Assembly: GCA_947095585.1 (NCBI GenBank)
Contig: OX352763.1
Span: 36,816,010 to 36,880,009, forward strand
DNA from: Nephrocerus scutellatus
Taxonomy: Eukaryota > Arthropoda > Insecta > Diptera > Pipunculidae
Reading direction: 5' to 3'
DNA length: 64,000 nt
Shown: piece by piece, positions 1-12,436 of the stretch
Numbering within the stretch: the stretch's first letter is position 1
How the letters are laid out: each line of letters opens with the position of its first letter
Program-made: the position numbers and the translations under genes
Notes under the pieces: generated by a model
Databases searched by the model: none
The model's input: the letters and a program-made list of their open reading frames with translations, nothing else
Told to the model about the DNA's origin: nothing

Positions 1-1410
1 GCCCAATTGGCTGATACTGCGACCTAAAAAGATCCATTGTATTATAGGGTGTAGCTAATCTAAGAGACTTACTACCTCCCTAATGAACGGCAGTGGCAGA
101 ATTTCGTAGATCTGCCGACGAACATATTGCCTAATGGAAAACACGTCTCTTTAACCAGATCAATGCTGTACAATCACAGAGAATGTGTCCGGATGATTCA
201 TCATCCTCCGAGCAGAACCTACATTCCGTGTCTGAGCCCATTTTAATCATGCTAAGGCGATATCACAAGCCACAGTGACCCATGAGAAACCTCACCAGCT
301 TTCTAATGTTATCCTTGTCCAGATTAAGGATTTCGTTATGACGATGGATTTATAATAATAATGAGTATTTTTTACTCATGAACAATATGAAAAGGGCCCG
401 ATTAATCTTTTGGACGTCTACTTTCCCATTTATTAATAAGCGCTGTGGTGGCAGCCCAGTTGACACCACAGTAAGGCTCCGGTCCCAAGAACGTAGATTC
501 AGATCCAGCCCTTGCTAATTCATCTACATATTCATTGCCTGCAATTCCCTGGTGACCAGAGTTTCACCCTGTTATGCCTTGCTAGGGATTGCAGTGCGTC
601 GTAGCAGCATTTAACCGATTTGGAGTCCAAAATGTTGGACGATAACGGTTTCAGTGCTGCTTGACTATAAAAGACATAAATCCCCCTGGAAAACCGTGTG
701 ACTCATACCCATTGATATCGAGACTTTGGTTTTGGGTCCGAAAACACCAGTTCCTACTCCAGATTCTATCTTCAAACGGTCTGTATATCCGACCAGACCT
801 TTAGAGTCCAGTCCTAGAACACCATTACCATCTCTTTCAGGAATTGAGTGAAGAATTTTTAGGTGTCCCACGTAGTCACCTGGTTTGAGACCGTACTCTA
901 GTTCGAGCTTAATAGCGCATCCAACCGCCTGATGAAGATTGGCAGAGGTAAAAGTCCTACAACCGCTTCTAATGCAGTCGTAGGGCAGGTGCGCATAGCA
1001 CCCGTTATACCTAGACAGGCAAATTTTTGTAGCTTCTGAAGCTTAATAGCCGTTGTTCGTTCAAGAACCTTCGGTCGCGTACGTGATTATCGGTCTCACC
1101 ATCATAGTATACATCCAATATATGATTTTAGGATTACGACCCAAAGTTCTGCCGTAGAGTCGTGACGTGAAGTAATGCACCTTGCATGACATTTTTAATG
1201 GTCGTGCTGTGCTTACCGCTAGCTAAAATCGCCAAGTTATCAGCATATCCAATGGCGATGTAGTCTAATCTATGAAGATCGGCTATGAAGAAGGTTGTCT
1301 ATGACGAGTGACCACAGAAGGGCAGAAAGGACACCTCCTTACCCGAATCCTTACTCATGGGTAAGCTACTGTCAAAGTCACAAGATTCGTAGTTCACAGA
1401 AAATTTTCTG
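1..1410 (-). mobile_element. RNase H-bearing non-LTR retrotransposon remnant (I/R1/LOA-like ORF2)
   Basis: Reading the minus strand from right to left, about 1260-1190 gives a reverse-transcriptase core with IGYADNLAILASGKHS, so the catalytic YADD has become YADN. At 720-850 there is RNase H N-terminal sequence of the type GYTDRLKIESGVGTGVFGPKTK. At 470-560 there is the RNase H C-terminal motif GHQGIAGNEYVDELARAGS. At 150-260 a C-terminal cysteine-rich finger begins CRFCSEDDESSGHILC. Stops and frameshifts occur throughout, so this is a dead copy. Its 3' end lies beyond the left edge. The first 80 bases resemble 10416-10490. The clade name is inferred from domain order. Confidence 0.72.
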
Positions 1411-1616
1411 AGCAATTAGTTTGCTTGCTTTCTCTTTGTCGTCTTGATGAGTAAACGAACAAAGTTACAGTATCGGTTACAAAACTTTTGCAAAATTTTT
1501 ATATAATGAGAATTAACTCATTAACCCTTTGCACTCTTACCTTACTTATCTAATTCACTTTTAGCTGACATTTTAAATAACCCAACTAATGCCGCTTTCT
1601 TGTTATATCATTACAG

Positions 1617-1744
1617 GGTCGTTATTGGCGCTCCAAAAGGTGATACCTCTGCGTATCAGCAGAATATCGAAAGAGCCGGTGCTGTGTTCCGATGTGACAT
1701 TCAAGATGACAATCGATGCGCTATGGTGCCGTTTGATTCCAAAG
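1617..1744 (+). CDS. if: Integrin alpha-PS2 exon (FG-GAP blade, VVIGAP...CAMVPFDSK)
   Basis: This 128-bp internal exon lies between an acceptor (ttacag, ending 1616) and a strong donor (gtaagt, 1745). The first base finishes a codon from an upstream exon, then 42 codons follow, and the last base G starts a codon completed in the next exon (phase 1). The product starts VVIGAPKGDTSAYQ, the GAP-type beta strand of an FG-GAP blade. It continues to AGAVFRCDIQDDNRC, where the two cysteines fit the small disulfide loop of the integrin alpha first blade. An ATG at 1589 upstream is in another frame and is not a start. The exon with the signal peptide and first strands must lie left of the window. No stop or frame break is seen. 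The opposite-strand ORF across 1603-1827 is a shadow. Confidence 0.9.
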
Positions 1745-4014
1745 GTAAGTCTTAAGATGGGGCGATATGCGGTGCTAATTTGAAGAAATCGAAAGTGACA
1801 AACGGGCCAGCACAAACACAAACACACATAGGTATCAGGTAAACCGTTTCGATTGATACCCGGTGTGTATACCTGAGCGGCGGCGTGAGCCGTACGATTC
1901 TGTTAATTTTATTTACCTACAAGGACAAGGACTTTCCACGGTGTTGTTGCTGTTCGGCGTAACAGCCATTATCTGTCTCTCTGATGTTGACTACTTGTAG
2001 TAGCTCATTGCGGGAGATTTTATCGTAAGCGTTGCGCGTCGAACGGTCGGCCGGTCGGTCGGCGAGCACAGCATGCACGAGACGGTGATACCTGCGCGCA
2101 TGTGCAGTGAAATTAACGAGATGCAAACAAATGGTAATTGTTGTGAGCGCACCAAGACCACAAGTTCGAAGGCGTGAAGGCAAACAATCGTTCCGTCAGC
2201 CAGCAACAGATCGATCCTTAATTTGATAACAGATCTGGCGGCGAGCTGTTATTTTTGTGGTGAAAAGATCAAAATGCGCATATTTATAGATACAGATGCT
2301 TCGATGTTCATTGGCGTTTGCCGTTTGTTTAGCTTAACGTTAACATAAACAATTGCGGGAATTAATGTTCGCTTCTAGGTTGTTGTTTTTTTACAAAATA
2401 CAGGGGACAGGACATGTGCTTCACACCTTCAGCTGCCTGCTGATAGTTTACCCCGCCAAGCATAATTAATATTTACGCCACGAATTTTTAATTGTACCTG
2501 GAAAATTGGTCATTTGGTTTAGTTAGAGGAGGTTTTGTGGTTCATTTGGAGGACATTAAGAAACGTTTCCAATTAGGGTGTTTGTTCTGTGGCGTAAAGA
2601 GGATAATTAATTACAGTTTGAGCCATTACAACCGTTACAACCACCGGAAAATAGCATTAATTCACATTCCATTGTGGTTTTAGATGGTTTTGCCTTTTTT
2701 TTTTATCTAATGTGGTGAAGCTCAATACTATATCTCTTTCCCCTTGAACTTCAAGACATTCCGTGGTCAGGGGTCAAACTAACCCGCCGCTTGTTAAGAG
2801 CATTTTACATGTTACATAAATGTATCTTTTCCATCTAACAGATGTGCGTGTGGTTAATTGTAGAGCAGCAGACATTCAAATTAATGCAAACATTGAATAA
2901 ATATGTATTTCCAGATTCAACAGAAGAAACAGGTTCGCCTCAGTGTGTAAAATTCCAAATCACAATTCTATTCTGCGAGGCGTTCTTCGTCCGCTCGTTC
3001 ATTCGTTAGTTGGCCAAAGTGCAGGCCAACTTATGCGTTCTGGAAACTGTCTAGCAATATAGCAATCTCTTGATTGGTTTCTTTTGGCGCTAATCTATGC
3101 TGATGTACCTATGGGATTTCGTGGTATGTTCAAAATATGTGTAGGTTGTGTGCTTCGCTACAAGTGGGCCGATTAAATTGGATCGCAGAATAGTTTCCTT
3201 ACTGGAAAATGAAAATAAAATAAAAAAACCAGACGAGCCGTGTGTAGAGCATTTGCTTTATGGACGTGTATGCGCAGCCCACGGCGATAACTAACCGAAG
3301 GTGCTAACAAATACACACTCGCACTTAAAATATCCATCTATATCTATGAATAGCTATGCCATTTAGAATATGCTCAACATAGACTGATTGCTTCTAATAA
3401 ATGGTACAACACGATGATTCATTGGACGTGTGCACAGCGTGTGTTGTGTGTGATGTGCTTTTCAAAAATTACATAAATTCAAATTAGGGGAATCGGGTTA
3501 TAAGATCACCTCAAGCGCCGAATGAAGTGTCCGCACAATACATATTGAGATAATGTACAATATAACGATATGTCTTCATACAGAAAGAAGGGAAAAATTG
3601 CGATTATTCACTGATCGACTTTTACCTGTCTATACGAGTATAACAGTACTTTTCATTTGACGTCATCCAGTTGGCGGTCCATAAGTTCTAGGGCTGACGT
3701 GACCTTTGCGATCTTTGCATCATGAAGCCTTGAATGCTATATAAATCATACCGCCAATGACTTTTCAAATAGATTCCCTTTCGCTAATGCGAGTTAGTGC
3801 TAGAGCTTTACTTTTATGGACTTATGACCTCAGACTCATTCGCAGAGCCGTATTGAGTACGTACTGGTACAACTATGACCATATAAGAGTTATGGTTAAG
3901 TTCCTAGATTTGAAAAATATTGGTATAGCCAATATAGCCTCTTTCTATGCAACCATCAGTTCATAAAATGGCATAACTTCAAATTCATCTTCCTCTATAG
4001 TCTCAGAATAAGCG
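1745..4014. other. Intron 1 sequence without recognised features
   Basis: The stretch opens with the donor gtaagt of the first integrin exon. It has short ORFs only, none with a recognisable domain. Near 2040-2070 there is a GC-rich run of ggtcgg repeats. I see no gene or transposon signature. Confidence 0.6.
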
Positions 4015-6190
4015 CAACTCATCTGTCTAAATGCAAGCATCTTGTATATCATTTGAAGATCTCCCAATGATGTCAACATCGTCTGCATAAGCCGGTATCT
4101 GGGTACTCTTATAGACTCTTTCGCTTATAGGGCTATCCCGTGTTGAAGGATAGAGGAGAAAATCTAATACGCGGTACTCAAAAACGTTATACCATGATCG
4201 CTATCTCGCGCATTTCTGAAAAATATCCGTTAGTAACAACTGTCATCAGAAAGCTTCTCAGATCACCTTTCGGATCACCTTTAATGCGTAGGTCTATTCA
4301 ATTTGTGACCAAAAAAATAAGACGCAAAACACAAATGGTACCCAATATCTAGGATCAGGACTACAACGTTCTGTTAAAGCAAATGTTATTTTATTTTGCA
4401 TCCTAAGTTGGTATGCCTCATGGGTAAACTTTTTGTCCCATATTCTTCATTAAATAAACCTAATTTAATTTATACACTTCGAACCCAAAACAAAAACCAA
4501 AACCACAGGCACAGGACGCCTCTTCACCAGTCTTCTGGCACAGTTTTTCACTCCCGTACTTACACAGTTAGATCACGATGAATTGAATGGTGAAATGTGA
4601 ACCCTCCTGATTTAAGTAGCTCCGCTGGGATTCTATATGATCCCGATACCCCATTTATTATTGAGCCGATTAATTGCTCTGCTAACTTCTTCTACGCTTA
4701 GTCGTGGCAGTAAAGTGTAGTAGTCGGTTGACCAGTTTGCTAGCCATTTCGAAACTAATGGAAGTGCTTCTTCCATCACTCCAAGATGTCTTTGAGAACA
4801 TCATTCGTAGAGTGGGACGAACCCGGTTTGCCTAGGTTTCGCCATTAAGCATGCTCTTGAACTATTCCCATTAAGCGGTCCTCACTTCGAGAGTAAACCA
4901 TAAGCCACGCGTTGCATCCCCAGAACGAGCTGGGTCCTCAACCACAGTTGTCCTCAGACCGGTCAACCTTACGGTCAACCTTATTGTCTGTGGGCACGGA
5001 CAACTCCAGCGATACCAACGCGACCTTGGTGAGGTCTGACATCAAGGGACTTAGTTCCTTCGAAGTGATTGCCTTTTTGCGAAGGAGAAAACCATCACTG
5101 ACAAATCATCTTCCGGAACTTCGAACCCTATCATTTGTCACTAGGATACCACCTCTAATATCCTAGGCCGCCTTTGTGTACGAAATGAGCTAATAAATAC
5201 AAAGAGTCGCCCATAAGGTTATTCTAAGTACCTGTAGCCCACTTCGGGTCGCTAATTACGAAGACATTGCCCATAAAGAGCATACTCTAAGTACCCGCGG
5301 CCCTTATTTAATATTCCGTGTAAGTCCTGCACCATTCCAGATAAGATTTTATGCTGCAGATGGACCCCACGGGGGTGTCTTTGAGATCAGCGATCAGATT
5401 ACCCTCTTTGTCGTTGCAGTATGTGCAACGCGGCGTATATCAGTGACTCTTTGGTAGAACTTATGCACCTGAAGCGGTCCTCTTCTTCTCCCAGGCTGGT
5501 TGCTTTCGCCGGCAAACGATGTTTTCAAACTGAGAAGATAACTTTTTTTATAACGTGCCCGCTTCCCATTAGATGGTTGCTTTGCTCGGTACACAACATC
5601 CTAGTTCAGTCGCTAGCTTACATTCATTGTCTGACCAGTCAGTCCAATCTTTACGACTACTGCCTTAGATGGAGTCACTATTAATAATAACGGTATGTTG
5701 AAGCAATGTTTATTTCTCTTCTACGTCTGGCATCTTAGCACCAGATCTCACTCTTCATTCATTCTGCCGCTGACGTAGTTGTTTCTGGTCTCTTCGTTGC
5801 AAAGGGCAGTTGGGTTGACTCGAATCTGATTTGCGGAGATAGTCTCTATTAGTGATGCAATCCGCGCTCAGATCACCAAACTAAAAAGATGGTTGTCTTA
5901 ATGGGCGCTGGTATCTCAGTACGTTCGTGCCGTCATAAGGTTCGAATTAACAGCAAGCGGTGTTCTTACAAACAAATCTTGTACTCATAACAACCAAATT
6001 CTTTCTTACTGCCATTGCTATGACTCGTTGTCCAATGTAATTAATGTTCTCGTGTAAAGTATAGGTGCCAATTTACATCTCGAGCACTGACTCCCAACCT
6101 TTTTTTGCATTCATGTCCCCCAGAATGATCATACTAAGGACAAGTATGGAGTTCCTGTTTAACTGATTCAAAGAATTCTCATAACCCGGT
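4015..6190 (-). mobile_element. RTE-like non-LTR retrotransposon copy, 5'-truncated and rearranged
   Basis: The + strand text runs parallel to the better copy at 48244-50460, so the coding strand is minus. At 4050-4110 it matches the RT catalytic region of that copy. At 4130-4270 and 4500-4700 it matches the RT fingers and linker. At 5430-6185 it matches the linker and endonuclease, including the box that reads STRFARKNF in the better copy. Every frame has many stops. The segment 4905-5390 has no counterpart in the other copy and may be a later insertion of unknown type. RTE-type elements encode an APE-like endonuclease and an RT without RNase H. Confidence 0.62.
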
Positions 6191-7069
6191 TTCTATTACT
6201 GTCTTTAACTCCTTTAATACCGGAATACTCTGATGCATAGTAGGGTCTATGTTCCAAACAGTTCCAAATTAAATAAATAAGAAAAGGTTTACAGTCTTTC
6301 GAAAAAAAACTCGACCGTATTTTGAGCAGTGATGACGGAATTCTATTTCATGCTTGCATCATACTCTCCTTTTAAATTGTCTTTCATTAATTGTTTTACC
6401 CTTCGGCAGTTTCTGCTAAATTTGTACTAGCACTGAGCACTGAATGGCAAGTGTATCGCTTTAATGTACATTTGACGATCGAACATTGCCTTATTCAAAA
6501 TCTGTCAGGGTCATTTCATGCTAATACGAGAGAAGAACTCGTCAGCCTACCTCACAAGTCAGACCCAAATAAATACTTACGTAGTCTTGTAAGCACAGTT
6601 TGATAACCATGACAAGAATTGCCAACGAGTTATGTATCTCGTTTCGGCAGCATGTTGTTATACCAACAGCTCTTGAGGAATCATTTTATTTTCAGGCTAT
6701 CACATAGATTCAGATCGTCGGTACTGCGATCGTCGATCGTGCAGAGCGGTGGTCTGTGCTGTTCGCCTGCGTGAATTGCAATATTGCTTTCGGCCCAAAG
6801 TTGAAATTACAATTTCGTTCGTCCGTCTGTTTGTTTGTTCTGCGAATGATCGATGCTTTTGACCAAATACGCGGATGAATGAATGAATAATGAATTATCG
6901 ATATAGGCGCATGCGTTAGCGTGTGTTTGGTGTGTACAAAGTAGGTACTCGTATGGTCTGCCAAGCAGTCAGTGATCGTGCGGAGCGTGATTTGACTGCT
7001 CAACATTGTGCGTCAAATCCATAGACGTCGGCCAGTCGTCGGACAATACGTCGATCAACGTCGGCGGCG

Positions 7070-7093
7070 GCGTCGTCGTCGTCGTCGTCGTCG
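7070..7093. repeat. (CGT)n microsatellite
   Basis: About eight CGT units follow a CGG-rich run. In one + frame they encode an arginine tract, which accounts for a spurious ORF there. Confidence 0.85.
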
Positions 7094-7852
7094 ACCGGTC
7101 GCTCTGGTAATCATCACATCGCTCATCGCAATCAGCAGCAATTGTGTGAATCTCTCAGGAAAATTGTCTGATGACGGGAAAGAAGAAGAAAACTACAACA
7201 GACTGCTGACTACGCGTCAATCAATTGCCTGCCTCTGATGGTAGAGAGACCTAAGTGGTGTCCGGTGAGTGCAGTCTCTCCGCGCTGAAGGCAATTCTGA
7301 TATTAATAATTATTATTCACGCCAAAATGAAGAAGTGACAGAATGGATGTCGGCCGACCGCACGAGTGCTTACAGCTTAAAGGGTTAACCCCAGCAAGAT
7401 TAACGCATGCATGAGCATCATCTGCAAAGATAATTATTCACAAGAGGATTTCCTTGTCATGCCATATTGTTCTGTCCTCTCGTCTCTTCCCCGGCGCATC
7501 AGACATCAGAAGAATCTAAATGAAAGGGAGAAGGTGTTTGTTTCTGCCCAAGGTATTTCTTTTTCGATGGCGCAGACCTTGACGTTCTTAATTTACATTT
7601 ATGTGCCGTGTGCAGATGCACAGACTTATGTGCCTCAAGCCACAGAGCCGCGCGTCGTCTAGCATTCAATCGAAAGACGCCACCGTGCTGATGAGTGCTG
7701 AAATCTATTTGGTATTCCACATGAGGCGGGGATCTATGGATGCTTCTCACATTCTATGCAGATGGTAATATATGGCGGCTCTGGCATCCACCGCCACTTG
7801 TCGTCCCGCCAAAGAACGCAGAAAAGTTCGCTATAACCGATGGATGCGGCCG

Positions 7853-7874
7853 GCACGCACGCACGCACGCGCGC
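7853..7874. repeat. (GCAC)n microsatellite
   Basis: Four to five GCAC units are followed by GCGC. Confidence 0.8.
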
Positions 7875-8417
7875 TTTCATCAATTATTATACCAGAGAGC
7901 GTATAATTTTTATTTGTGCGCGCATCCGCTTGACGTTCGCCGCCGCAATGTGCAAGTGCGCTTCCATTCATCGGGGAAAAGGAAACGCCATGTCTCGTTC
8001 TTCTTCGCAGTCATCAGAGGTTCTTCTAATGTTGAAGAGGAAGGGAAATCTGAAGGACCCAACGTTGGATTTGCTGTGGAGCACACTTTTCCGATTAATC
8101 TGAGCAAAATCAACGATGGGTATGGCGGTTAGAGAGGGAGTTACACTGTTGCCTCCATTAAATCAACTTCCATCAGCACTATAGTAGCATAAAGTCAACA
8201 TGCAAACGTTCCCGATTTCGTATGGCAATCCGCCACCGCAAATCTAAACACATAAAGGGGAAGGAAGCGTACGTCAAGTGTGCGGTTCTGAAACACCACC
8301 AGAGGCATTTGGCTTAGATTGTATCTCAATTTGCTTTTGATGTGGATTTTATGTGTTCAACTTTTCAAAGGCCATAACTAGAAGAAGAAGGAGCAAAAGT
8401 ACGAGCATTGCACGCTC

Positions 8418-8438
8418 TTGTTGTTGTTGTTGTTGTTG
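8418..8438. repeat. (TTG)n microsatellite
   Basis: Seven TTG units. Confidence 0.85.
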
Positions 8439-9029
8439 GTTTAACATGAAATTTATATTATAATTTATCTACGATAGGAAAACAGCAAATTTGATTCATT
8501 GCGAATGTTCTCCGTGCCTGTGTGAGCGTTTGTTTGGTGTTAGCCACATGGTGGTGCACACCAACTCGGCTTATAAATCATCACAGGATGTTTGAAAGGA
8601 AATGGTTGCTTTTACTTGCCCTCACCTTGGTGTTAGAATAAAATATTAAGTGAATAATTTTCATCTGATCGCTTATCGATAATCCACTGAGTCCACTGTT
8701 TAGGTAGAAACATAAAAAGTGATCGTAGACGTGTAAATTCAATGATGAGCTCGGTGATAGGAAACTTCTTATAATATGAAGTAAGCAAACATTTCGTGAT
8801 ATTGTTTCTTTATTTCTTAACATTGAAATGGGAATCGTGAGTGTTTTCGTGCCGAGCTGCGAATGGAAATGCGCTTGACCAACATTCGTCTCAGTCAATT
8901 AATTGATTGGTGGATTTATTGGTTGTTGGGGATGTTGCAGTACTGCTACGTATGTGCATCTGTAGCGCTTGTCGCTGACTTGTACTGTAAGCAAAGTGTG
9001 TAACCGATGATGCACCCAGTTCCATATCA

Positions 9030-9480
9030 ACAGCTCTTAAGAAACTAATGTGTTGAAGCAAGGCAACGAAGCAGTGGATAGGCTCTCGAATAAAAGGGCA
9101 GAAATTCCGCTAGTAGTGCAATGACCAATCTGCGGTATAAGTTACCGTACAGTACGAGAAGAGATACACAGAATAGGTATAGGGAAACCACTTACGACAG
9201 ACAAAAGAAACGTTGGGGAAACCCAAAGAGGTCACGTTCGATATTGGGACTAAACAGATAAGTAATTTAAGCATCATTTCGGGGTTCCTAACAGGTCATT
9301 TTAGATTAAAGGGCACCTGAAAACTAAGATCAGAAGTTGATGGCAGCTGCAGGCTTTATGGAGAAGTGGAGGCGACTCCGTTGTATCTTCTCAAGAAATG
9401 CGGAGCAATGATCTGACAGAGAATGGACCATATGGAAACCCGCGAAATTTTGGAATCTGCGCGACATTCACTAAACTCAC
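9030..9480 (+). mobile_element. RNase H-bearing non-LTR remnant, C-terminal part
   Basis: On the + strand near 9062 the frame reads QGNEAVDRLSNKRAEIP before a stop. This matches the GNExxDxLA block that ends the RNase H domain of I/R1/LOA-type ORF2 proteins. Downstream sequence to about 9480 has the spacing of the element's C-terminal region but is heavily broken. Limits are approximate. Confidence 0.45.
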
Positions 9481-9599
9481 ACATCATCATTTCCTATGAG
9501 CCATTGGTTTGGAGGGAGTGCTGTAGATACGCGTATGAACTATCCCTAAATAGATTCACATGAGTCTAAGTGCTATACTAGGATAAACTATTTTTTTAT

Positions 9600-10060
9600 C
9601 ATAATCATTATAATTAATGTCATGAAGCGGATTAAGGGAATACCGCTCATACTCCCAGTTCGCATGAATTTCAACATAGGTGGAGTTCTTAAATATTAAA
9701 AAACATCCAGTCCTGCAAACTCATGAACCGCGTGCATAAAAACTAATAACTGTGCCATGTTAGGAACCTTGTATTGATTCTTACAATAATGCAGCTCAGT
9801 CCGTCCCAGTATTAAGCAGCACCTGTTTGGGTTAAAGTTACCCAACATTTCTGGGGGATTTTTCTATCTTACAAAAAAAGCTGTTAGTTCCATTATCCGC
9901 AACTCCTCTCGCATGATGCGGTATTCTATACCACTCTATTAGCAGAGTTGCTGCCCTCATGTTCGTAAGCTCATCCGCAGCTTCATTGCATTCCTATATG
10001 ATAATCTTTATTCTATTCAGATGTGTCCCATCACCCTGTATAGGTAAACTTTACTTTCTG
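9600..10060 (-). mobile_element. Possible RNase H-bearing non-LTR remnant (minus strand)
   Basis: The minus strand at about 9990-10040 reads VMGHI-(stop)-IE, then sequence resembling a degraded GHxxIEGNExAxEL block of RNase H. Further 3' there are scattered matches to the expected C-terminal region. The match is weak and full of stops. Confidence 0.35.
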
Positions 10061-10384
10061 CCCTGCCCTGCACTCCCCTAAGCCAGTATTGCCGTTATAT
10101 GCATGCTTGGCTGTTCGTTATGATGGCTATTTTCCTCCTCATGTGACCCTGACCTACTTGGCCACCTCTGCATAGCTTCGCTGGGGCCATTGCTGCTTTT
10201 AAGGCGAATGCCCTCCTTTTTCCTATTGTATTCCCTAAAGGGTGGTGGAAGGGCTTTGGGGAGCCGCAAACGGCGATCTCTACCCTTCTGCCTCCTTATT
10301 TATGTTATCTACCTAAAGTTGATGGGCTTTTTGTCCTCCTCTAGGAGCTGGTTGTAGAGTATTGCTTCAGCTCCACTGAATCAT

Positions 10385-11100
10385 CACCTTTTTCCTTTTT
10401 TTTACTAAATACCCAAGCCCATGTGGCAGACCCTGCGACCTACAAGATCTATTGTATTCTAGGGTGTCTTTACTCTAAGAGACGTTATGAATTCTGGAAT
10501 AGGAAGAAAGTTGATGTTCATGCCGATTAAGCAAACCGCCTTTGGCACTGGCTCCTCGCATTTACAGATCAACACACTTGTCCCATTCCGTAGACCTTTG
10601 ATCTCTCCTCTAATAACCCAAAGGGTTATATTTTCCTCCGCTTGCTGAGGGTAGCTGACGCCCCCTTCAAGTGATGCAGGTTCACCTGTAACACTCTGAT
10701 AGTGATCATTAGTCCTCCCTGGATGCTGGAGTTAAAGGGCGGATTTGGCAAAAGCAAGAGCACTCTCTCTCTATCCTTGCCCATGCGAAAAGCATGTTTA
10801 AGTCGCCTTCTCTCTATCGTGATCAATTTAATGAATCCACCTCGGTGTCGTCGTTGTCGTGTTGTCGGATCCGTTGCCCATCTAATGCCTTCTCAATAGA
10901 AGAGCATCCGGATTTCTCCGAAATGAAGCTACATGCATCAACGATTGTGGATGCGTCAGAATCAGAAGTAGCTGATTCCACGTCCTCAGTTCTGATGCCC
11001 TCGCGTGTTTCAGCCCGTATGGCTACTCCGTCTGAGCTCGAGAGCTCTAAAACTTTTAAACAATTTTCTCTAATACGTGGTGACCCATTTGACATATAAG
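10385..11100 (-). mobile_element. LOA/R1-like non-LTR copy: ORF1 end and endonuclease start fused to 3' end
   Basis: Coding strand is minus. At 10823-11095 there is a serine- and acid-rich frame (SSSDGVAIRAETREGIRTED) that could be the end of ORF1. At about 10640-10710 it reads IRVLQVNLHHLKGASATLS, the typical opening of the APE-like endonuclease in R1/LOA-type ORF2. At 10490-10620 it continues IRGEIKGLRNGTSVLICKC, another endonuclease block. Right after this, 10416-10490 is similar to the 3' part of the copy at 1-80, and a poly(T) run near 10388-10405 reads as a poly(A) tail on minus. RT and RNase H are absent, so this looks like an internal-deletion copy. Confidence 0.6.
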
Positions 11101-12338
11101 AATGTGGGGTAGATAACTTTCTCGATTGTAACTGGGTGTAAGTGGCAACAACTTAAATGGAAAGAAACCATGCAAATTCCAATCTTGAAGAGAGTTCTCT
11201 AAAATGGTAACTATAATATTAAAAAACTCCTTGGAAGTCTCTGCTAGAATTTTGTTGCGCTCTTCCCGTTGTGAGGAAAGTTTATGTCAATGCCAGTATC
11301 AACTAAATCCTCTGGTAGGTACAAACGAGTATAGTATTTCCTTGAGCCTCCATTTGCAAATATGATATCTCTACAAGAAATTATACGGCAAGATGAAATT
11401 GTAAGAAACACAACCATAGCCAGGAACAGATCCAATGATTTATGATTCTCGCTTATAAGAAAATACGACGACTTTCTTACATTTTAATTGTTCCTTTCTG
11501 GTAATACGTATATAGAAATCATGTAGGCATAATATACATATAATTATTTATTTTTTCTCCATTTGTTTTGTTAAAAATATTTTTACCAACTTCTGGCAAC
11601 AAATCATTGACGAGTACATAGGACAGCACAAGTGTTTCGTAACATTAAAAGGTATGTCCGTTAGATGAGTGTGTTGTTGTTGTTATCAAAAGTGTTCACC
11701 AATTTTTTTCAGCCATTTATCGCACCGCATTTTTTTAAAAATGTTATTTAAGTTCGTAAAGTCCACGTATTTTTTGTTTTCACTTAAATTTCCTTCCATC
11801 TCGGCTGTAAACCTAATTTGTCTGAATTCTCACGTCTCCCGGCGACTTTTACGCTCGTGCATCATCTTCCGTGATTTATTATTTCGTTTGAGTTGTTCTT
11901 CCATATGTCCAATCGGACATCGTGAATCGTGGCTAGCACTAATACAGCACACACCAATATACTACAGCCAGCACAGGAAGTGCCTTAATTTTTGTTTCTT
12001 GTCTTTGCCAGTTCTGCTTGTGATTGATTGGCCGGTTACGCCTAATTTGATTTATGCCGGAGTGCCGCAGTAAGAGTCCAGTCGATTAGTGCTTTGCGTT
12101 GACTACAAATTAATGTCTTCCGTTAAGATAAACGTCGATTTTTTTGGCCCGCTTCGTTCCAATTGAGTTTCAGTTATTATTTCTTCTCTTTATGTTGCCG
12201 AATAATTCATTTATTTATGTTGTTTATATGTACACACAATTTATTTTAATGAATAATTTCGGGTCAATTACATTGAGTAATTTCTCTGTTTTCCGTTTTT
12301 TTATTATTATTTTTAATTTTATTTTCCAATTTACATAG
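11101..12338. other. Intron 1 sequence before the second exon, no recognised features
   Basis: AT-rich sequence with short ORFs only. The ORF 11669-12073 (134 codons) has biased, hydrophobic composition and no domain I recognise. The last 40 bases are the T-rich tract and acceptor of the exon at 12339. Confidence 0.55.
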
Positions 12339-12436
12339 GAAACCAGAAGAACGATCGAGGTGAGCAAATCGATACGAAATCGAATCAATGGTTGGGAGCC
12401 ACTGTGACGAGTAGCATGGAAAATGGTTTAGTTGTG
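12339..12436 (+). CDS. if: Integrin alpha-PS2 exon (propeller, NQWLGATVTSS...NGLVV)
   Basis: This 98-bp exon follows a pyrimidine-rich tract and acceptor (ttacatag, ending 12338) and is followed by donor gtgagt at 12437. The first two bases complete the glycine codon opened by the previous exon. The next 32 codons end exactly on a codon, so the following intron is phase 0. The peptide runs from NQKNDRGEQIDTKS into NQWLGATVTSSMENGLVV. The W-L-G-A-T-V strand and the N-G-x-V-V hairpin are typical of the second half of an integrin alpha FG-GAP blade, before the ACAPRY strand of the next exon. The opposite-strand frame at 12264-12455 is a shadow. The flanking introns are about 10.6 kb and 23.4 kb, so the exon is easily missed without protein evidence. 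Confidence 0.9.

Larger units (their letters stand above)
6191..9029. other. Intron 1 sequence, unexplained, GC-rich islands and microsatellites
   Basis: No gene is recognised. The part from 6700 to 8130 is richer in GC and CpG than its surroundings and contains (CGT)n, (GCAC)n and (TTG)n runs. Several overlapping ORFs (for example 7740-8132) have no recognisable domain and low-complexity composition. A TCAGT initiator-like motif at 6969 and a donor-like gtgagt at 7265 are noted under findings. Confidence 0.5.

Noticed and set aside
1..1616. Upstream integrin exon with signal peptide
   Set aside because: The stretch is mainly a LINE remnant on the other strand. No + strand frame with a signal peptide or propeller start and a phase-matching donor was found.
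1589..1783. ORF starting at the ATG at 1589
   Set aside because: It reads the first exon in a different frame. The integrin frame is fixed by the downstream exons.
7740..8132. 130-codon ORF (+) with overlapping frames
   Set aside because: Rich in Arg/His from (GCAC)n sequence, with no domain, and two other frames equally open.
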